Counted from the stretch's first letter, positions 15,614 through 25,045 are shown. The stretch is DNA of 64,000 nt from Paenibacillus peoriae KCTC 3763 (GCF_000236805.1 NZ_AGFX01000012.1:248001-312000), one strand, 5' to 3'. A program made the numbers and translations. Notes: generated from the letters alone by a model not told the origin.

Positions 15614-17524
15614 TTATTCTGGCAGCCGAATAATAAAGGAAATACAACTGCCTGTGCATTCCAGACGCGCCCCCTTGAGCAAGCCGTTCCGGCAGGCTAC
15701 GGAAGTCAATTCCTCCGGCCATACCACGTTTGTTCCTTCCGTTGTCGGGATGACTTCAAGACTGGCGCCTGCGTATTCCACCCGTATGCTTTCCGTTTCT
15801 TCCCCGGCTGACATCACATGATGAATTACGCTGCGCTCCCGGCCGTCATACGCCATTAAGGGAATTAGCGCTCCCAAATGCTGAATATTGCCTTGAAGCT
15901 CATACTCCACCTCAATTTTTCCGCGCATCTGACGATAATGTGTTCGGATTTCCCTCACCCCCGGGAATGGTCCTCTCCATAGCAATGTAAAATCCGTTGC
16001 TCCGTCAGATGCTGAGCTCTGCTCCACCTGTACGGACCCTCCACCATCCTGCGGGTCAATCCCTCCGTCCCGGTCGAATTCCAGCGTTCCGGGGATGCCT
16101 TCCGACAGGCTGTGCCACTTTCCGTCCTCCGTTTGCCAGGCCGGAGAATAACTTAGCGGAAAAATATCTCCTTCCGCGAAGCCTGTAAAGCCGCGGTCTG
16201 CATGCCCTGCTGAGGACGGACCCATCAGTGACGGCAGCGAGGTCTGCTGAATACGCACAATGCCGGGAATATTGTACGGGTCATTGACCGACGTCTGCAC
16301 AAGCATTTGCTGCCCGTCTACTGTTGCAATGACCGTCTGGAACCAGCCGTCCGTTTCCAGCACCCGGCTGCCTACCTCTGCCGGTATAGAAGCTGGAGTA
16401 ATACGCTCTATCCCCTCCCCGTACAGCAGGGTATGAGCCAGCACAGCTGCCGTCCACAGACTGTAGCAGGTGTGGTTCGAGTACACCTCGAAGCCATGCC
16501 GTGCCTCGGACGAATAATGATTGCGGACAATATGCAGCTTGCCGTCATCGATTTGCCAGCGGCTAATCGCCTGCCAGCACAGGTCCGCTGCCTGCCGGAA
16601 CGCACCCGCAAGCCCGTGCTCGCCTGCTGCATAAGCCTGCTGTGCATGGGTCGTGAAGATAAAGGCCGCAGCCGCTTCGTTCCACTGATGCTGTGCGCTT
16701 CGGCCACGCGGCGGAATTTCCCCGTGCGGGGATAACGCCAGCAGTGAGCTGAGCGCCCCTCTGCGAAGATGGTCACGCAGTTCAAGAGCGCAGCCGCCAT
16801 CATATCCGTTCTCCAGCATCACACCCAGATGAAAGCGAGTGACGATATCGTAGGCGAACGGGCTATTGGGTCGGTCCAGCGGACCGTCCTGATACAGTCC
16901 CAAGCCGGTAAAGCGAGGCAAATGGTAGCTGCGGATATACGTCTCCATCCACTCGGCATCGGCTGCAAGCCCTTCGGCAGCACGCAAAAACTCACCGGAA
17001 ATCATAATCGCATTCCAGTTGATCATCCGGTTCGGATTTTTCATTTTGCTCATCGTAAAAATGTAGGTCTGCTCCGGCTCAATCCCGCTCAACTGCTGCT
17101 TCCAGGCAGTGGCTTGCTCTGGCAGCAAATGTTTCAGGAGCCGGTACGCTCCCATCATCATGATGGGAAAAAAGTCCGGGTGCTGATCCGGCGCTTTTTC
17201 CTCCACTACACAAGCGATGCTGTGCGTCAAAGCCGCAGCCGCAGATTCGAGTAAATCATGCCGGCCTTCTTTGACCAGTACCGCTGCAGCCAGCGCATAG
17301 GATGGAGTCGAGTAATACCGTTCACTTTCAGAATGGGGGTCAATAATAGCTCCGGTTTCATCCTGATGCAGGGCATATGCGCGAACGAGCTTTTCCAGCA
17401 TGGCAAGCTTACGTTGGCGTGTCCAGCCGTCCTCCACTCGATTCCGTGTGGTCTCCAACTGCTCTATAAATCTCTCCAGCTCCGTCTGCCAAGGATACAC
17501 GCTACCTGTATGCAGCTTATTCAT
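15614..17524 (-). CDS. Unrecognised 636-residue protein, candidate polysaccharide lyase or hydrolase
   Basis: I do not recognise this family. There is no signal peptide. Residues about 1-400 look helical and toroid-like, with conserved-looking MKNPNRMINWNAIMISGEF, PFAYDIVTRFHLGVML, SAQHQWNEAAAAFIF and VYSNHTCYSLWTAAVL segments rich in Asn, His and Tyr. Residues about 400-636 look like beta-strands. An (alpha/alpha) toroid followed by a beta-sandwich is the architecture of several polysaccharide lyase families. The start ATG 17524 follows GGGAGG. It lies 16 bases after the heparinase gene and 55 before GH88, so it probably acts on the same uronic-acid polymer. Confidence 0.6.
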   Translation of the reverse strand: MNKLHTGSVYPWQTELERFIEQLETTRNRVEDGWTRQRKLAMLEKLVRAYALHQDETGAIIDPHSESERYYSTPSYALAAAVLVKEGRHDLLESAAAALTHSIACVVEEKAPDQHPDFFPIMMMGAYRLLKHLLPEQATAWKQQLSGIEPEQTYIFTMSKMKNPNRMINWNAIMISGEFLRAAEGLAADAEWMETYIRSYHLPRFTGLGLYQDGPLDRPNSPFAYDIVTRFHLGVMLENGYDGGCALELRDHLRRGALSSLLALSPHGEIPPRGRSAQHQWNEAAAAFIFTTHAQQAYAAGEHGLAGAFRQAADLCWQAISRWQIDDGKLHIVRNHYSSEARHGFEVYSNHTCYSLWTAAVLAHTLLYGEGIERITPASIPAEVGSRVLETDGWFQTVIATVDGQQMLVQTSVNDPYNIPGIVRIQQTSLPSLMGPSSAGHADRGFTGFAEGDIFPLSYSPAWQTEDGKWHSLSEGIPGTLEFDRDGGIDPQDGGGSVQVEQSSASDGATDFTLLWRGPFPGVREIRTHYRQMRGKIEVEYELQGNIQHLGALIPLMAYDGRERSVIHHVMSAGEETESIRVEYAGASLEVIPTTEGTNVVWPEELTSVACRNGLLKGARLECTGSCISFIIRLPE

Positions 17525-17540
17525 CCTGTCTGCCTCCCAT

Positions 17541-19463
17541 TCAACATGAAGATTGATTGATGCTAAAAAACAGATTGCAATCTACGCTTGCAGAATCGTT
17601 CCAGCGATCTGAGGCCAATGTCAGCGATGTTTTATAAAACACAAAGGGTACTCCATCATGATCGACATGCTTCACAGCCTCCACCCTCGGATGCATCATA
17701 CTGGCATCATAATCCAGCCTGACCACAGCCTTCGTTCCTCGCCATTCCACGAAGCCCGTTCCTGTTTCAGGCTGAATACGGCTGATCAAAAGCTCCTCCA
17801 CATCCCATGGCTTCATACTCACGCCGGGCGATTCAAACTCAAAATGATCTGTGACAGTAAGCCTCGCTCCCTCGTTTTCCTCCAGCACAGTCCAAGCAAA
17901 GGAGCGGGTGAAAACCGTTAATTCCTCTACCGGATACGCGGATGTCAAATCAAGTTTTAGCCTTGTGCCCGTCCGTGTCTCCTCCTGCTCATCCACAGCA
18001 ATATCCAGTACAACCGCCTTTGCCCTTGCACCCGATTGCTGCATGGTCCGATTGATTATGGGCACAGAATGGCCGCCGGAGGAAATGTTGATGATCGATT
18101 CTCGTCCCGGTGAAAAATAGGCTTTCGTATACAAGCCTGCTCCCAGATCACACAGCAGATTTTCACCACCGCCATGAAGGATAAAATGTCCAAGATCGTT
18201 ATGATTGTGCGGTTCATTGTTATGCCCGCCCTTGGCTGAAAATGCAAGCATGGTGTCTAATTCAGACTTTTGTCTTCCAGCTCTGCTATGACTGGAACTA
18301 TGACTAAAGCTACGGCACATCAGCCACCCTAGCTGCGGCAAATAATCGACTCCAGCCAGATCGCTTCCAAATGCCAAAGGATTCGTCCATACCAGGTTGC
18401 GCAATACGTGAGCCCAGCGACGACAAGGATCTTCCAGCAGGCCAGACACCCGGAAAGGGAGTGTCGAGTGGCCTTCCTGCAAGGAGTTTAAATAAGAGAC
18501 AAGTCCAGAGGGCAAGCGTTCAGTTTCACTACTGTCCGAATAATTGGCGAAAATCCCCTCCGACAGATGCACCCGCTCCGCAAAGGCGGCGATTTGCTTT
18601 ACCTTTTCCGAGTTCAGAATATTTACGGCTTCTCCGGTAAACGCACGCAGCATTTCGGCAAAATAAATAAAATAACCAAAGCCGTACACCCAGTAGCCGA
18701 CGCCCTCAGGGCACCCCCCGTCCTCCTTGTAACCTGCAAGAAAACAGTCCAGCGCACCAAGCATTTTCTCGATAGCTTCGGCTTTGCCCAGACTGTCTTC
18801 CGCCAGCAGCAATGCAGCGATTCCGCAACCGGAAGCACATACGGCCGCCCAGTTATGATCTGCTGTCTCCCATTCAAAATGGCGAGGCTGCCAAAAAACA
18901 GGTTCCAGCACCCGGCGCCCGACTTCTTGGCGCACCTGAGCGACCACATGTCCAGCCAGTTGCTCGCCTAACAGCAATAAAATTTCAGCCAACATCTGCG
19001 CTGTTTCAGACGCGAATAAATCCACCTGCTGCCAAGGCGGTGTCACCTTGTTCTCTTCCCTGACATGTGCAGGAAGCGCCCACGTGTACTCGCGGCATAT
19101 TTCCAGCAGGCCGCTCTCTACCTCTTTCAGCCTCCCGGGTTCCGATTCGGCTACAGCCGACAGCGCCAAAGCAGCCAACCGTCCACGACGCTCAAAATAC
19201 ACATCCTCATATGGCTTGCGCTCACCCGTATGGGCGAATTGGCGAAACAGTGTCAACGAAAGCTCAGGCCATGGTGTTTCCTGACTATCCTTGCAGACAC
19301 GCTCGATGTCCACCCAAAGCTCGGCGTATATCGGTTCAGCGACTGTCGCCCGCAGCCTTTTAGTCCATTCACTCCTTACACTTTGCCTTGCTGTGTCCTG
19401 CACCCCGTCAGACAGCACCATAACGAGCCGCGAAGCAGGCCAAGCCTCCTTCAAAAGACTCAT
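17541..19463 (-). CDS. Heparinase II/III family protein
   Basis: A protein of about 640 residues with an N-terminal (alpha/alpha) region and a C-terminal heparinase II/III beta domain. The diagnostic stretch is GGHNNEPHNHNDLGHFILHG followed by DLGAGLYTKAYFSPGRES. These enzymes cleave uronic-acid-containing polysaccharides by beta-elimination. I placed the start at ATG 19463, eight bases after GGGGAGG; the open frame extends to 19595 but that part is not needed and overlaps the upstream terminator. There is no signal peptide, so it presumably works on imported oligosaccharides. It heads a three-gene operon and has a cre-like site about 45 bases upstream. Confidence 0.82.
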   Translation of the reverse strand: MSLLKEAWPASRLVMVLSDGVQDTARQSVRSEWTKRLRATVAEPIYAELWVDIERVCKDSQETPWPELSLTLFRQFAHTGERKPYEDVYFERRGRLAALALSAVAESEPGRLKEVESGLLEICREYTWALPAHVREENKVTPPWQQVDLFASETAQMLAEILLLLGEQLAGHVVAQVRQEVGRRVLEPVFWQPRHFEWETADHNWAAVCASGCGIAALLLAEDSLGKAEAIEKMLGALDCFLAGYKEDGGCPEGVGYWVYGFGYFIYFAEMLRAFTGEAVNILNSEKVKQIAAFAERVHLSEGIFANYSDSSETERLPSGLVSYLNSLQEGHSTLPFRVSGLLEDPCRRWAHVLRNLVWTNPLAFGSDLAGVDYLPQLGWLMCRSFSHSSSHSRAGRQKSELDTMLAFSAKGGHNNEPHNHNDLGHFILHGGGENLLCDLGAGLYTKAYFSPGRESIINISSGGHSVPIINRTMQQSGARAKAVVLDIAVDEQEETRTGTRLKLDLTSAYPVEELTVFTRSFAWTVLEENEGARLTVTDHFEFESPGVSMKPWDVEELLISRIQPETGTGFVEWRGTKAVVRLDYDASMMHPRVEAVKHVDHDGVPFVFYKTSLTLASDRWNDSASVDCNLFFSINQSSC

Positions 19464-19507
19464 TCGCTTTTCCTCCCCATAAGAAGCATTCGTTTCACCT
19501 TCTTTTT

Positions 19508-19521
19508 TGTTAACGCTTTCA
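19508..19521 (-). promoter_or_regulatory. cre-like site upstream of the heparinase operon
   Basis: On the minus strand TGAAAGCGTTAACA matches the CcpA cre consensus TGWNANCGNTNWCA at every fixed position. It lies 45 bases upstream of the heparinase start, consistent with glucose repression of this polysaccharide operon. Confidence 0.65.
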
Positions 19522-19579
19522 TTGTATCTAACAATGAGCCTAAATTCAAAGGGTAGCCAAATCATTTTAAAAATGCAAA

Positions 19580-19618
19580 AGAACCTCCACGCCACATTTT
19601 CGTAGTCATGAAAGTTCT
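19580..19618 (-). terminator. Terminator after the CDF transporter
   Basis: On the minus strand AGAACTTTCATG pairs with CGTGGAGGTTCT (12 pairs with G-T wobbles) followed by TTTTG. It begins about 10 bases past the CDF stop and separates it from the heparinase operon. Confidence 0.7.
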
Positions 19619-19627
19619 TGTTTTACA

Positions 19628-20602
19628 CTACTTCCAGTTTTTAACCCCATCATCTTCCAAAATACCTAATGCAGCGTCTGAAATATGAGGGTCACGCAGC
19701 AAAGCATCCTCGACTCTGAATTTGATATCATCCGCATCTGCCAGCGTCATTCCCGGTGTAAGCTCAATCAGCCCTTCCACGTGATAGTAGCGTCCCTCCT
19801 GCAAAATACGCATTTGATAGATATCCGTTACATGTGAATCGGCAAGTATAATAGAAGCCACACGTTCTTCGATATCCGGGGGAGCCGATACGCCAATCAA
19901 GCCCACCATATTATCGTAGCCGACCCGAAACGCAACGCCGACCATCAGACAACCGATAAGAATACTCGAAATACCATCCAGCAGCTTAAAATCCGTCAGC
20001 GATGTGACCACAACAGCCAGCAGGGCAAGCACCCCACCCGTTGTTGCTACCAAATCCTCATAAAACACCAGCCGAGTTGGCGGTGCAGCACGTCCCACAT
20101 GACGGAACGCAGACGTAAAAATACTGAGGCCCTTGGCTTCCACTCTGGATTCATGCAGCACTTCTTTCATCGCTTTACTCCAGACAAATCCGTCAACCGC
20201 CAGTGACAAAATAAGTACCACGACATTAATCCAAAAGCCCTGTGCGGATTCAGCCGGGTGCTGCAACAAATGAATGCCTTCCAAAGCAGTTTCATAGGCC
20301 ATAATCGTTACGACAATAACGGCAACCATACAGAACAGATTAATCACCCGTCCAAAGCCGGTAGGAAAACGTTTGGTCGGCTTTTTCTCTGCCAGTACAC
20401 TGCCTGCAAATACAAATATCTGGTTGACTGCATCTGCAATGGAATGCATCATGGTGGCAAACATGGAGCCGCTGCCTGTCAAGGCAAAAGCAATTCCTTT
20501 AACCAGAGCAATGCCAGTATTACCTAACGCCGCCGAGCCCGAGGATTTATTCCCCTTTTTTACTAGACTCCAAAAAGAGTCCTCTCTCTGTTTCTCTTCC
20601 AT
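19628..20602 (-). CDS. Cation diffusion facilitator family transporter
   Basis: A protein of about 324 residues with five to six membrane helices of the CDF family. The second helix carries MMHSIADAVNQIF (the HSxxD-type metal site); the fifth has VFYEDLVATTGGVLAL, where Glu-Asp replaces the more usual HxxxD. A cytoplasmic C-terminal domain follows (DSHVTDIYQMRILQEG, YHVEGLIEL). CDF proteins export divalent metals such as Zn, Mn or Fe against protons. I chose ATG 20602, ten bases after AGGAGG, over ATG 20647. It stands alone between two terminators, next to the copper-type locus. Confidence 0.87.
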   Translation of the reverse strand: MEEKQREDSFWSLVKKGNKSSGSAALGNTGIALVKGIAFALTGSGSMFATMMHSIADAVNQIFVFAGSVLAEKKPTKRFPTGFGRVINLFCMVAVIVVTIMAYETALEGIHLLQHPAESAQGFWINVVVLILSLAVDGFVWSKAMKEVLHESRVEAKGLSIFTSAFRHVGRAAPPTRLVFYEDLVATTGGVLALLAVVVTSLTDFKLLDGISSILIGCLMVGVAFRVGYDNMVGLIGVSAPPDIEERVASIILADSHVTDIYQMRILQEGRYYHVEGLIELTPGMTLADADDIKFRVEDALLRDPHISDAALGILEDDGVKNWK

Positions 20603-20756
20603 CCCGTTGCTTCCTCCTGAGGTATACATAATCTGATATAGCCACATTATGTAATCATTTGCTATGTATTATTTTTAACTCGTCCATATTTTACCTAACC
20701 ATCTGTAGAGAATCAATACAAACTATAATATATGTCACATAAAAAACAGCTAAAAA

Positions 20757-20784
20757 ACATGCCCCTCAGAATCTGGAGCATGCT
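20757..20784. terminator. Bidirectional terminator below the small membrane protein
   Basis: ACATGCCCC opposes GGAGCATGCT with imperfect pairing; the plus strand continues with TTTTTTT and the minus strand with TTTTTTAGC. It lies about 15 bases past the stop at 20799. Confidence 0.65.
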
Positions 20785-20798
20785 TTTTTTCTCTAGTA

Positions 20799-20996
20799 TT
20801 ATTTCTTTCTTTTATTCAACCATAAGTATGTGAGCCAAAACAAAGCTATCAGTATGCCGGCGGCCACTGCTAATTTCAGCATGATTCCAAAGTAGGATAA
20901 CATCGGATTTGGCGCATACGCGGTTGCTGACATGATCATGCAGGACAAGCCGACGAAGATTATAGAAACAGCAATTGCCCAATCCGACTTATTCAT
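20799..20996 (-). CDS. Small two-helix membrane protein
   Basis: A 65-residue protein with two hydrophobic segments (IAVSIIFVGLSCMIMSATAY and MLKLAVAAGILIALFWLTYL) and a basic tail ending NKRKK. I do not recognise the family. It starts 26 bases after the stop of the response regulator gene and shares its strand, so it is probably cotranscribed. Two-helix proteins of this kind next to two-component genes can be small sensors or targets, but no specific role is supported. Confidence 0.65.
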   Translation of the reverse strand: MNKSDWAIAVSIIFVGLSCMIMSATAYAPNPMLSYFGIMLKLAVAAGILIALFWLTYLWLNKRKK

Positions 20997-21022
20997 TGTT
21001 CACCTCTATACTCTAAAGCGAG

Positions 21023-21724
21023 CTAATAAGACGAATCATCCCATTTGTAGCCTATTCCCCAAACCGTTTTTATAGGGTTATAAGACAGTCCAGCAAGCTG
21101 CAATTTTTCTCGGATGTTTTTGATATGAGTATCAATGACCCGATTTTCCCCAAAAAAATCGTTCCCCCATAAGCGTTCAACGATAGCGTCCCGTTCGAAC
21201 GTTCGTTGCGGGTGCTGGGCTAATAATTGTAAAATATCATACTCTTTTTGCGTTAAGTCAACGTTTTCGTTCAGCACTACTACCTGCCGCCGTTCTGGAT
21301 ATATCGTTAAATCCGGGAACGCAAGCTTCTGCTCCCTGACCACAGCATGGGCTTGCTGGCTGGAGCGTCGCAACAATGCATAAATTCGGGCAATAAGTTC
21401 TTCCGGGTCCACAGGCTTCACGACATAATCATCGGCCCCTATGCCAAGTCCCATCACCTTGTCCTTGACCTCACCTCGAGCGGTTAGCATGAGTATTGGA
21501 ACAGGCGCAATTTCTCGCATCTTCTTGCAAACCTGCCATCCGTCCATGTCCGGCATCATAACGTCTAATAAAACAACGTCATGTGTTTGGCTCTTAAAAG
21601 CCTTCAAACCTTCACATCCGTTAGATGATTCGGTTACGTGAAATCCTTCTTTACTTAAATAAATTCGCAGAAGATTTCGCATATTCCATTCGTCATCGAT
21701 CACAAGCACTCTTAACTGACTCAC
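21023..21724 (-). CDS. OmpR-family response regulator
   Basis: A 233-residue response regulator. The receiver domain (1-120) has the acidic pair VIDDEWN, phospho-acceptor Asp54 (VLLDVMMPDMDG), Thr in MLTARGE and Lys in YVVKPVDPEEL. The C-terminal winged helix (about 135-230) has the OmpR/PhoB pattern EYDILQLLAQHPQRTFERD and VDTHIKNIREKL-like recognition helix. It is divergent from the multicopper oxidase gene and separated by that gene from the histidine kinase at 23672-25045, its probable partner. The shared 255-bp divergent region is the likely place of control. Confidence 0.9.
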   Translation of the reverse strand: MSQLRVLVIDDEWNMRNLLRIYLSKEGFHVTESSNGCEGLKAFKSQTHDVVLLDVMMPDMDGWQVCKKMREIAPVPILMLTARGEVKDKVMGLGIGADDYVVKPVDPEELIARIYALLRRSSQQAHAVVREQKLAFPDLTIYPERRQVVVLNENVDLTQKEYDILQLLAQHPQRTFERDAIVERLWGNDFFGENRVIDTHIKNIREKLQLAGLSYNPIKTVWGIGYKWDDSSY

Positions 21725-21924
21725 GCCTATTCCCCTACCTTAGTGAAGTCGTTGTCCCTACACCAGCATAACAAACATGAGAGCAAGTATCCATTTGAGG
21801 TCAAAGCAGCCAACTCCAATCCATGCTGATTCCTCCTCTCTGGATGCCTTGAGTATAGCCCTCAATTGTGTGGTTTTTATGGGGAAATTCTTATAATTAA
21901 AATTTGTGGTAACTTCATACTTTC

Positions 21925-21945
21925 CACAAAATTGTGACCTATAAT
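21925..21945 (+). promoter_or_regulatory. Multicopper oxidase promoter with a palindromic operator
   Basis: CACAAAATTGTG (21925-21936) is a perfect palindrome lying directly before a perfect -10 box TATAAT (21940-21945). No good -35 is present 17 bases upstream. Related AATTGTG-type sequences occur at 21864-21870 and 21901-21908. An activator such as the neighbouring OmpR-family regulator is plausible. Confidence 0.55.
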
Positions 21946-21979
21946 GCGTCTTATTAATAATAGAAGGAGGACATGTGTC

Positions 21980-23569
21980 ATGAATAAAGTTTTACTTGGG
22001 AAGACAAGCCTGGGCATACTTGTGCTCATGAGCATCTTGGCTGGTTGTTCAACGGCTAAAGACGTTAAACCTACAGCAACTTCATCTAAAGAAACCACGG
22101 CCGAAGCAGTATCGTTAAAACAAACCGTTAAGTCCACTGAATTAAATGGTGAATTGGCAACCTTGACGGCCGAGGCCAGCAACCTGGAAGTAGAAAAGGG
22201 AACATCCCTCCCGGTTTGGACGTTTAATAACTCAGTGCCAGGCCCGCAAATCCGAATTAGAAAAGGAAAAACCGTAAACATTACTGTGAAAAATCAGCTA
22301 ACAGTGCCCATTTCTTTGCATATCCATGGATATCCTTTACCTTTTAAAATGGATGGTGTTCCGGGGATCACGCAAAATGCGATTGCTCCAGGCAAGAGCT
22401 TTACTTATACCTTTAAAGCAACGGTTCCCGGTACGTACTGGTATCATTCTCATCAGGACAGCGTCAATCAGGTCGATAAGGGGCTTTATGGTTCCTTTAT
22501 TGTGGAAGATGAACTGGTGAAAGCGGATCGGGACTATACGTTAATGTTGGATGAATGGATGAGTTCAAGCCCGGAGCAGGGTCACGAAGGCATGAAGAAC
22601 ATGGACATGGACATGAGCATGCACGGCATGGATCATTCCTCAAGCGAAACCGATGCAAATGGCCAACATGAACAAGCTGTATCTACTCCGCCGGGACATG
22701 ATATGAGTATGTATGATCTCTATACGATAAACGGCCAAACTATTGATAGCTCGCAGCCGCTGCAGGTCACTCAAGGAGACACCGTTCGTCTACGCTTGAT
22801 TAACGCCGGGTATTTGAGTCATTCGCTTCATTTGCATGGACATCGTTACCGTATCATTGCTACCGATGGCAATCCTGTCTCCGATCCGAAGTGGGTTAAG
22901 GACAAGCTGCTTTCGATTGGCCCTGGTGAACGGGTGGATATTGAATTCCAGGCCGATAACCCGGGAACGTGGTACCTGGAAGAGCACGGTTCCAGCCCAA
23001 TGGTTGCGAATATGAAGCAGCGTATTCAATACACCAATGAGCAGGGAACAAATGATCAACCCGATCCATTAACGAAACTGCCTACAGTAGATCTGACAAA
23101 CTACGGAAAATCGCAAGCAGGACGGTTTTCATTGAATGATGTGTATGATGTAAGCTACACCATGAACCTGGGAACCCGTGTACAGCAGGGAAAACTGGCA
23201 TATACGATCAATAACAAGGTGTATCCCGACACGGAGCCGCTTGCTGTACAAACTGGGGACAAGGTGAAAGTCCGTTTTGTAAATACCTCTGCCAGCGATG
23301 ACCATCCTATGCATTTGCATGGCCACACGTTTCAAGTTCTAAGCAAAAACGGAATTCCGCTTAAAGGTTCTCCCGTATATAAGGACACTCTAAATGTTAA
23401 ACCTGGAGAAGAATATATCGTAGCGTTTACAGCTAATAATCCCGGTGATTGGATGTTTCACTGTCACGACTTGCATCATGCCTCTGCTGGTATGGTGACG
23501 GATCTGAAATATAATGATTTTACAAATACATTCCAGCCAGATTCGGACTTGAACAACACTCCTGAATAA
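21980..23569 (+). CDS. Multicopper oxidase lipoprotein (laccase-like)
   Basis: A 529-residue secreted lipoprotein: signal peptide ending in lipobox LAGC (Cys23), then three cupredoxin domains. Copper motifs are complete: HIHGY and WYHSHQD in domain 1, DDHPMHLHGHTFQV and HCHDLHHASAGM in domain 3. Between domains 1 and 2 is a Met/His-rich insert (KNMDMDMSMHGMDH) like those that confer cuprous oxidase activity on CueO. The start ATG 21980 follows GGAGG by nine bases. It would oxidise Cu(I) or other substrates outside the membrane. It is flanked on the opposite strand by a response regulator and a histidine kinase. Confidence 0.92.
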   Translation: MNKVLLGKTSLGILVLMSILAGCSTAKDVKPTATSSKETTAEAVSLKQTVKSTELNGELATLTAEASNLEVEKGTSLPVWTFNNSVPGPQIRIRKGKTVNITVKNQLTVPISLHIHGYPLPFKMDGVPGITQNAIAPGKSFTYTFKATVPGTYWYHSHQDSVNQVDKGLYGSFIVEDELVKADRDYTLMLDEWMSSSPEQGHEGMKNMDMDMSMHGMDHSSSETDANGQHEQAVSTPPGHDMSMYDLYTINGQTIDSSQPLQVTQGDTVRLRLINAGYLSHSLHLHGHRYRIIATDGNPVSDPKWVKDKLLSIGPGERVDIEFQADNPGTWYLEEHGSSPMVANMKQRIQYTNEQGTNDQPDPLTKLPTVDLTNYGKSQAGRFSLNDVYDVSYTMNLGTRVQQGKLAYTINNKVYPDTEPLAVQTGDKVKVRFVNTSASDDHPMHLHGHTFQVLSKNGIPLKGSPVYKDTLNVKPGEEYIVAFTANNPGDWMFHCHDLHHASAGMVTDLKYNDFTNTFQPDSDLNNTPE

Positions 23570-23605
23570 AGCACATTTTGGCCCAGTGCATTTTGTCCAT
23601 AACAA

Positions 23606-23636
23606 AGCCAGATTTCCCGGATAAGGAAGTCTGGCT
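23606..23636. terminator. Stem-loop between convergent oxidase and kinase genes
   Basis: AGCCAGA..TTCC pairs with GGAA..TCTGGCT around CGGATAA. It lies 36 bases past the oxidase stop and 36 past the kinase stop, so it may serve both, although the T runs are poor. Confidence 0.55.
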
Positions 23637-23671
23637 GTACACTCAGGTATCTTTTTCTATATCCTTCCTGT

Positions 23672-25045
23672 TTATGCTAAAGGAAAGGACAAACGAAAGA
23701 CAGTTCCCCGTCCCATTACACTCTCTACCTCAATCGTTCCTCCTTGCAATTGCACTAATTTTTGGACAATGGCAAGGCCAAGTCCCGTACCTCCAAGCTC
23801 CCGAGAACGAGATTTTTCCACCCTGTAGAACCGCTCAAAAATGTAAGGAAGTTCATCCGGAGGAATGCCTGACCCTGAATCGGAGATCATAATGACCCCG
23901 AGTCCATTCTCTTGCTGTAAAGTAAGTTTGATCGTCCCCTCTCTGGTATAACGTATGGCATTATCAAGCAAGTTTAAAAGCACCTGTTCCAAGCGGACAG
24001 GGTCGACAAGACATCGTGGTATCGTCTCCAGAGTGAGTACCCATTGTAAGCCCTTTTGCTCTGCTTTTATCCTGGCCTTATTTACCGACTTTTCAATAGC
24101 TCGCCTGACATCAACGGATTCCAAATGGAATGCAAATTTCCCTTCCTCCATTTTGGCAAGCTCAAACAAATCGTTAATGATCACCGTCAACCGATGAGCC
24201 TCATCGGCTATAATGTGCAAATATTGTTGTTTTTCCTCTTCATGATCCACGAGTCCATTGGCCAAGACATTCGCATATCCCTTTAAATAAGTGACAGGAG
24301 TTCGAAGCTCATGAGAGACATTTGCAAAAAATTCGGAGCGCGTGTCACGATATCGTTTGAGTTCCATGGCCAAATCATTAATCGCGCCGGACAATGAGCC
24401 TACTTCGTCATGGGAACGGACAGGAAGACGTACTTCCAATTCTCCTTTTGCTATGTTACGAGTAGCCGCTTCCATCTCTACTAATGGAGCGGACAGCTTT
24501 TTGGCCAAGATAAAAATACAGCCGAGCGCCAGCAACAGTGTACCAAAGCCTGCAAAGCCGATCAGATAACGAACAGAACGGATCGATTCTATCATATGTT
24601 CTAAGGAACTCACGACATAAATTCCCTTGATCACAGGATTTTTTGAACTGTTAACAGGGATACCATGCAATAAATACAACTGATCACCTGCATTAAACTC
24701 CTTTTCGATTTGCTTCCCCTGCAGCAATCGTGCATTCTCCCACACATTCGGCCAAGCCTGGATCTTTTTCTGTTTTGTAGAAGCGGACATGTCAAGAAAT
24801 TGACCCTGCCCATTCACTAGATAAATACTAGCTTCGGAGAATTCGGCCATCGTTTCCACAGCATAGATTCGATCACGAAGCATAGTGGATAAATGTAAAG
24901 CTAGCTCATTTGCCTCCTCATGTGCTTTTTTCGTATAGAAGTTGCTGAATATCTGGTTGATGACCATACTAAGCAAGACCAAAATCACAAGAAACAAACT
25001 AAATATGGTGAGACTGAGTTTTAAGTAAACCTTATTCCATTTCAT
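23672..25045 (-). CDS. Sensor histidine kinase
   Basis: A 457-residue membrane kinase. A first transmembrane helix (residues 10-32), an extracytoplasmic domain of about 120 residues, and a second helix (160-182) are followed by HAMP (about 183-235), the phospho-acceptor box ANVSHELRTPVTYLKGY (His245) and the ATPase boxes NLLDNAIRYTREG, DSGSGIPPDELPYIFERFYR and GGTGLGLAIV. The start ATG 25045 follows AAGGAGG. No full Cys/His metal cluster is obvious in the sensor domain. It converges on the multicopper oxidase gene and probably phosphorylates the regulator at 21023-21724. Confidence 0.9.
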   Translation of the reverse strand: MKWNKVYLKLSLTIFSLFLVILVLLSMVINQIFSNFYTKKAHEEANELALHLSTMLRDRIYAVETMAEFSEASIYLVNGQGQFLDMSASTKQKKIQAWPNVWENARLLQGKQIEKEFNAGDQLYLLHGIPVNSSKNPVIKGIYVVSSLEHMIESIRSVRYLIGFAGFGTLLLALGCIFILAKKLSAPLVEMEAATRNIAKGELEVRLPVRSHDEVGSLSGAINDLAMELKRYRDTRSEFFANVSHELRTPVTYLKGYANVLANGLVDHEEEKQQYLHIIADEAHRLTVIINDLFELAKMEEGKFAFHLESVDVRRAIEKSVNKARIKAEQKGLQWVLTLETIPRCLVDPVRLEQVLLNLLDNAIRYTREGTIKLTLQQENGLGVIMISDSGSGIPPDELPYIFERFYRVEKSRSRELGGTGLGLAIVQKLVQLQGGTIEVESVMGRGTVFRLSFPLA

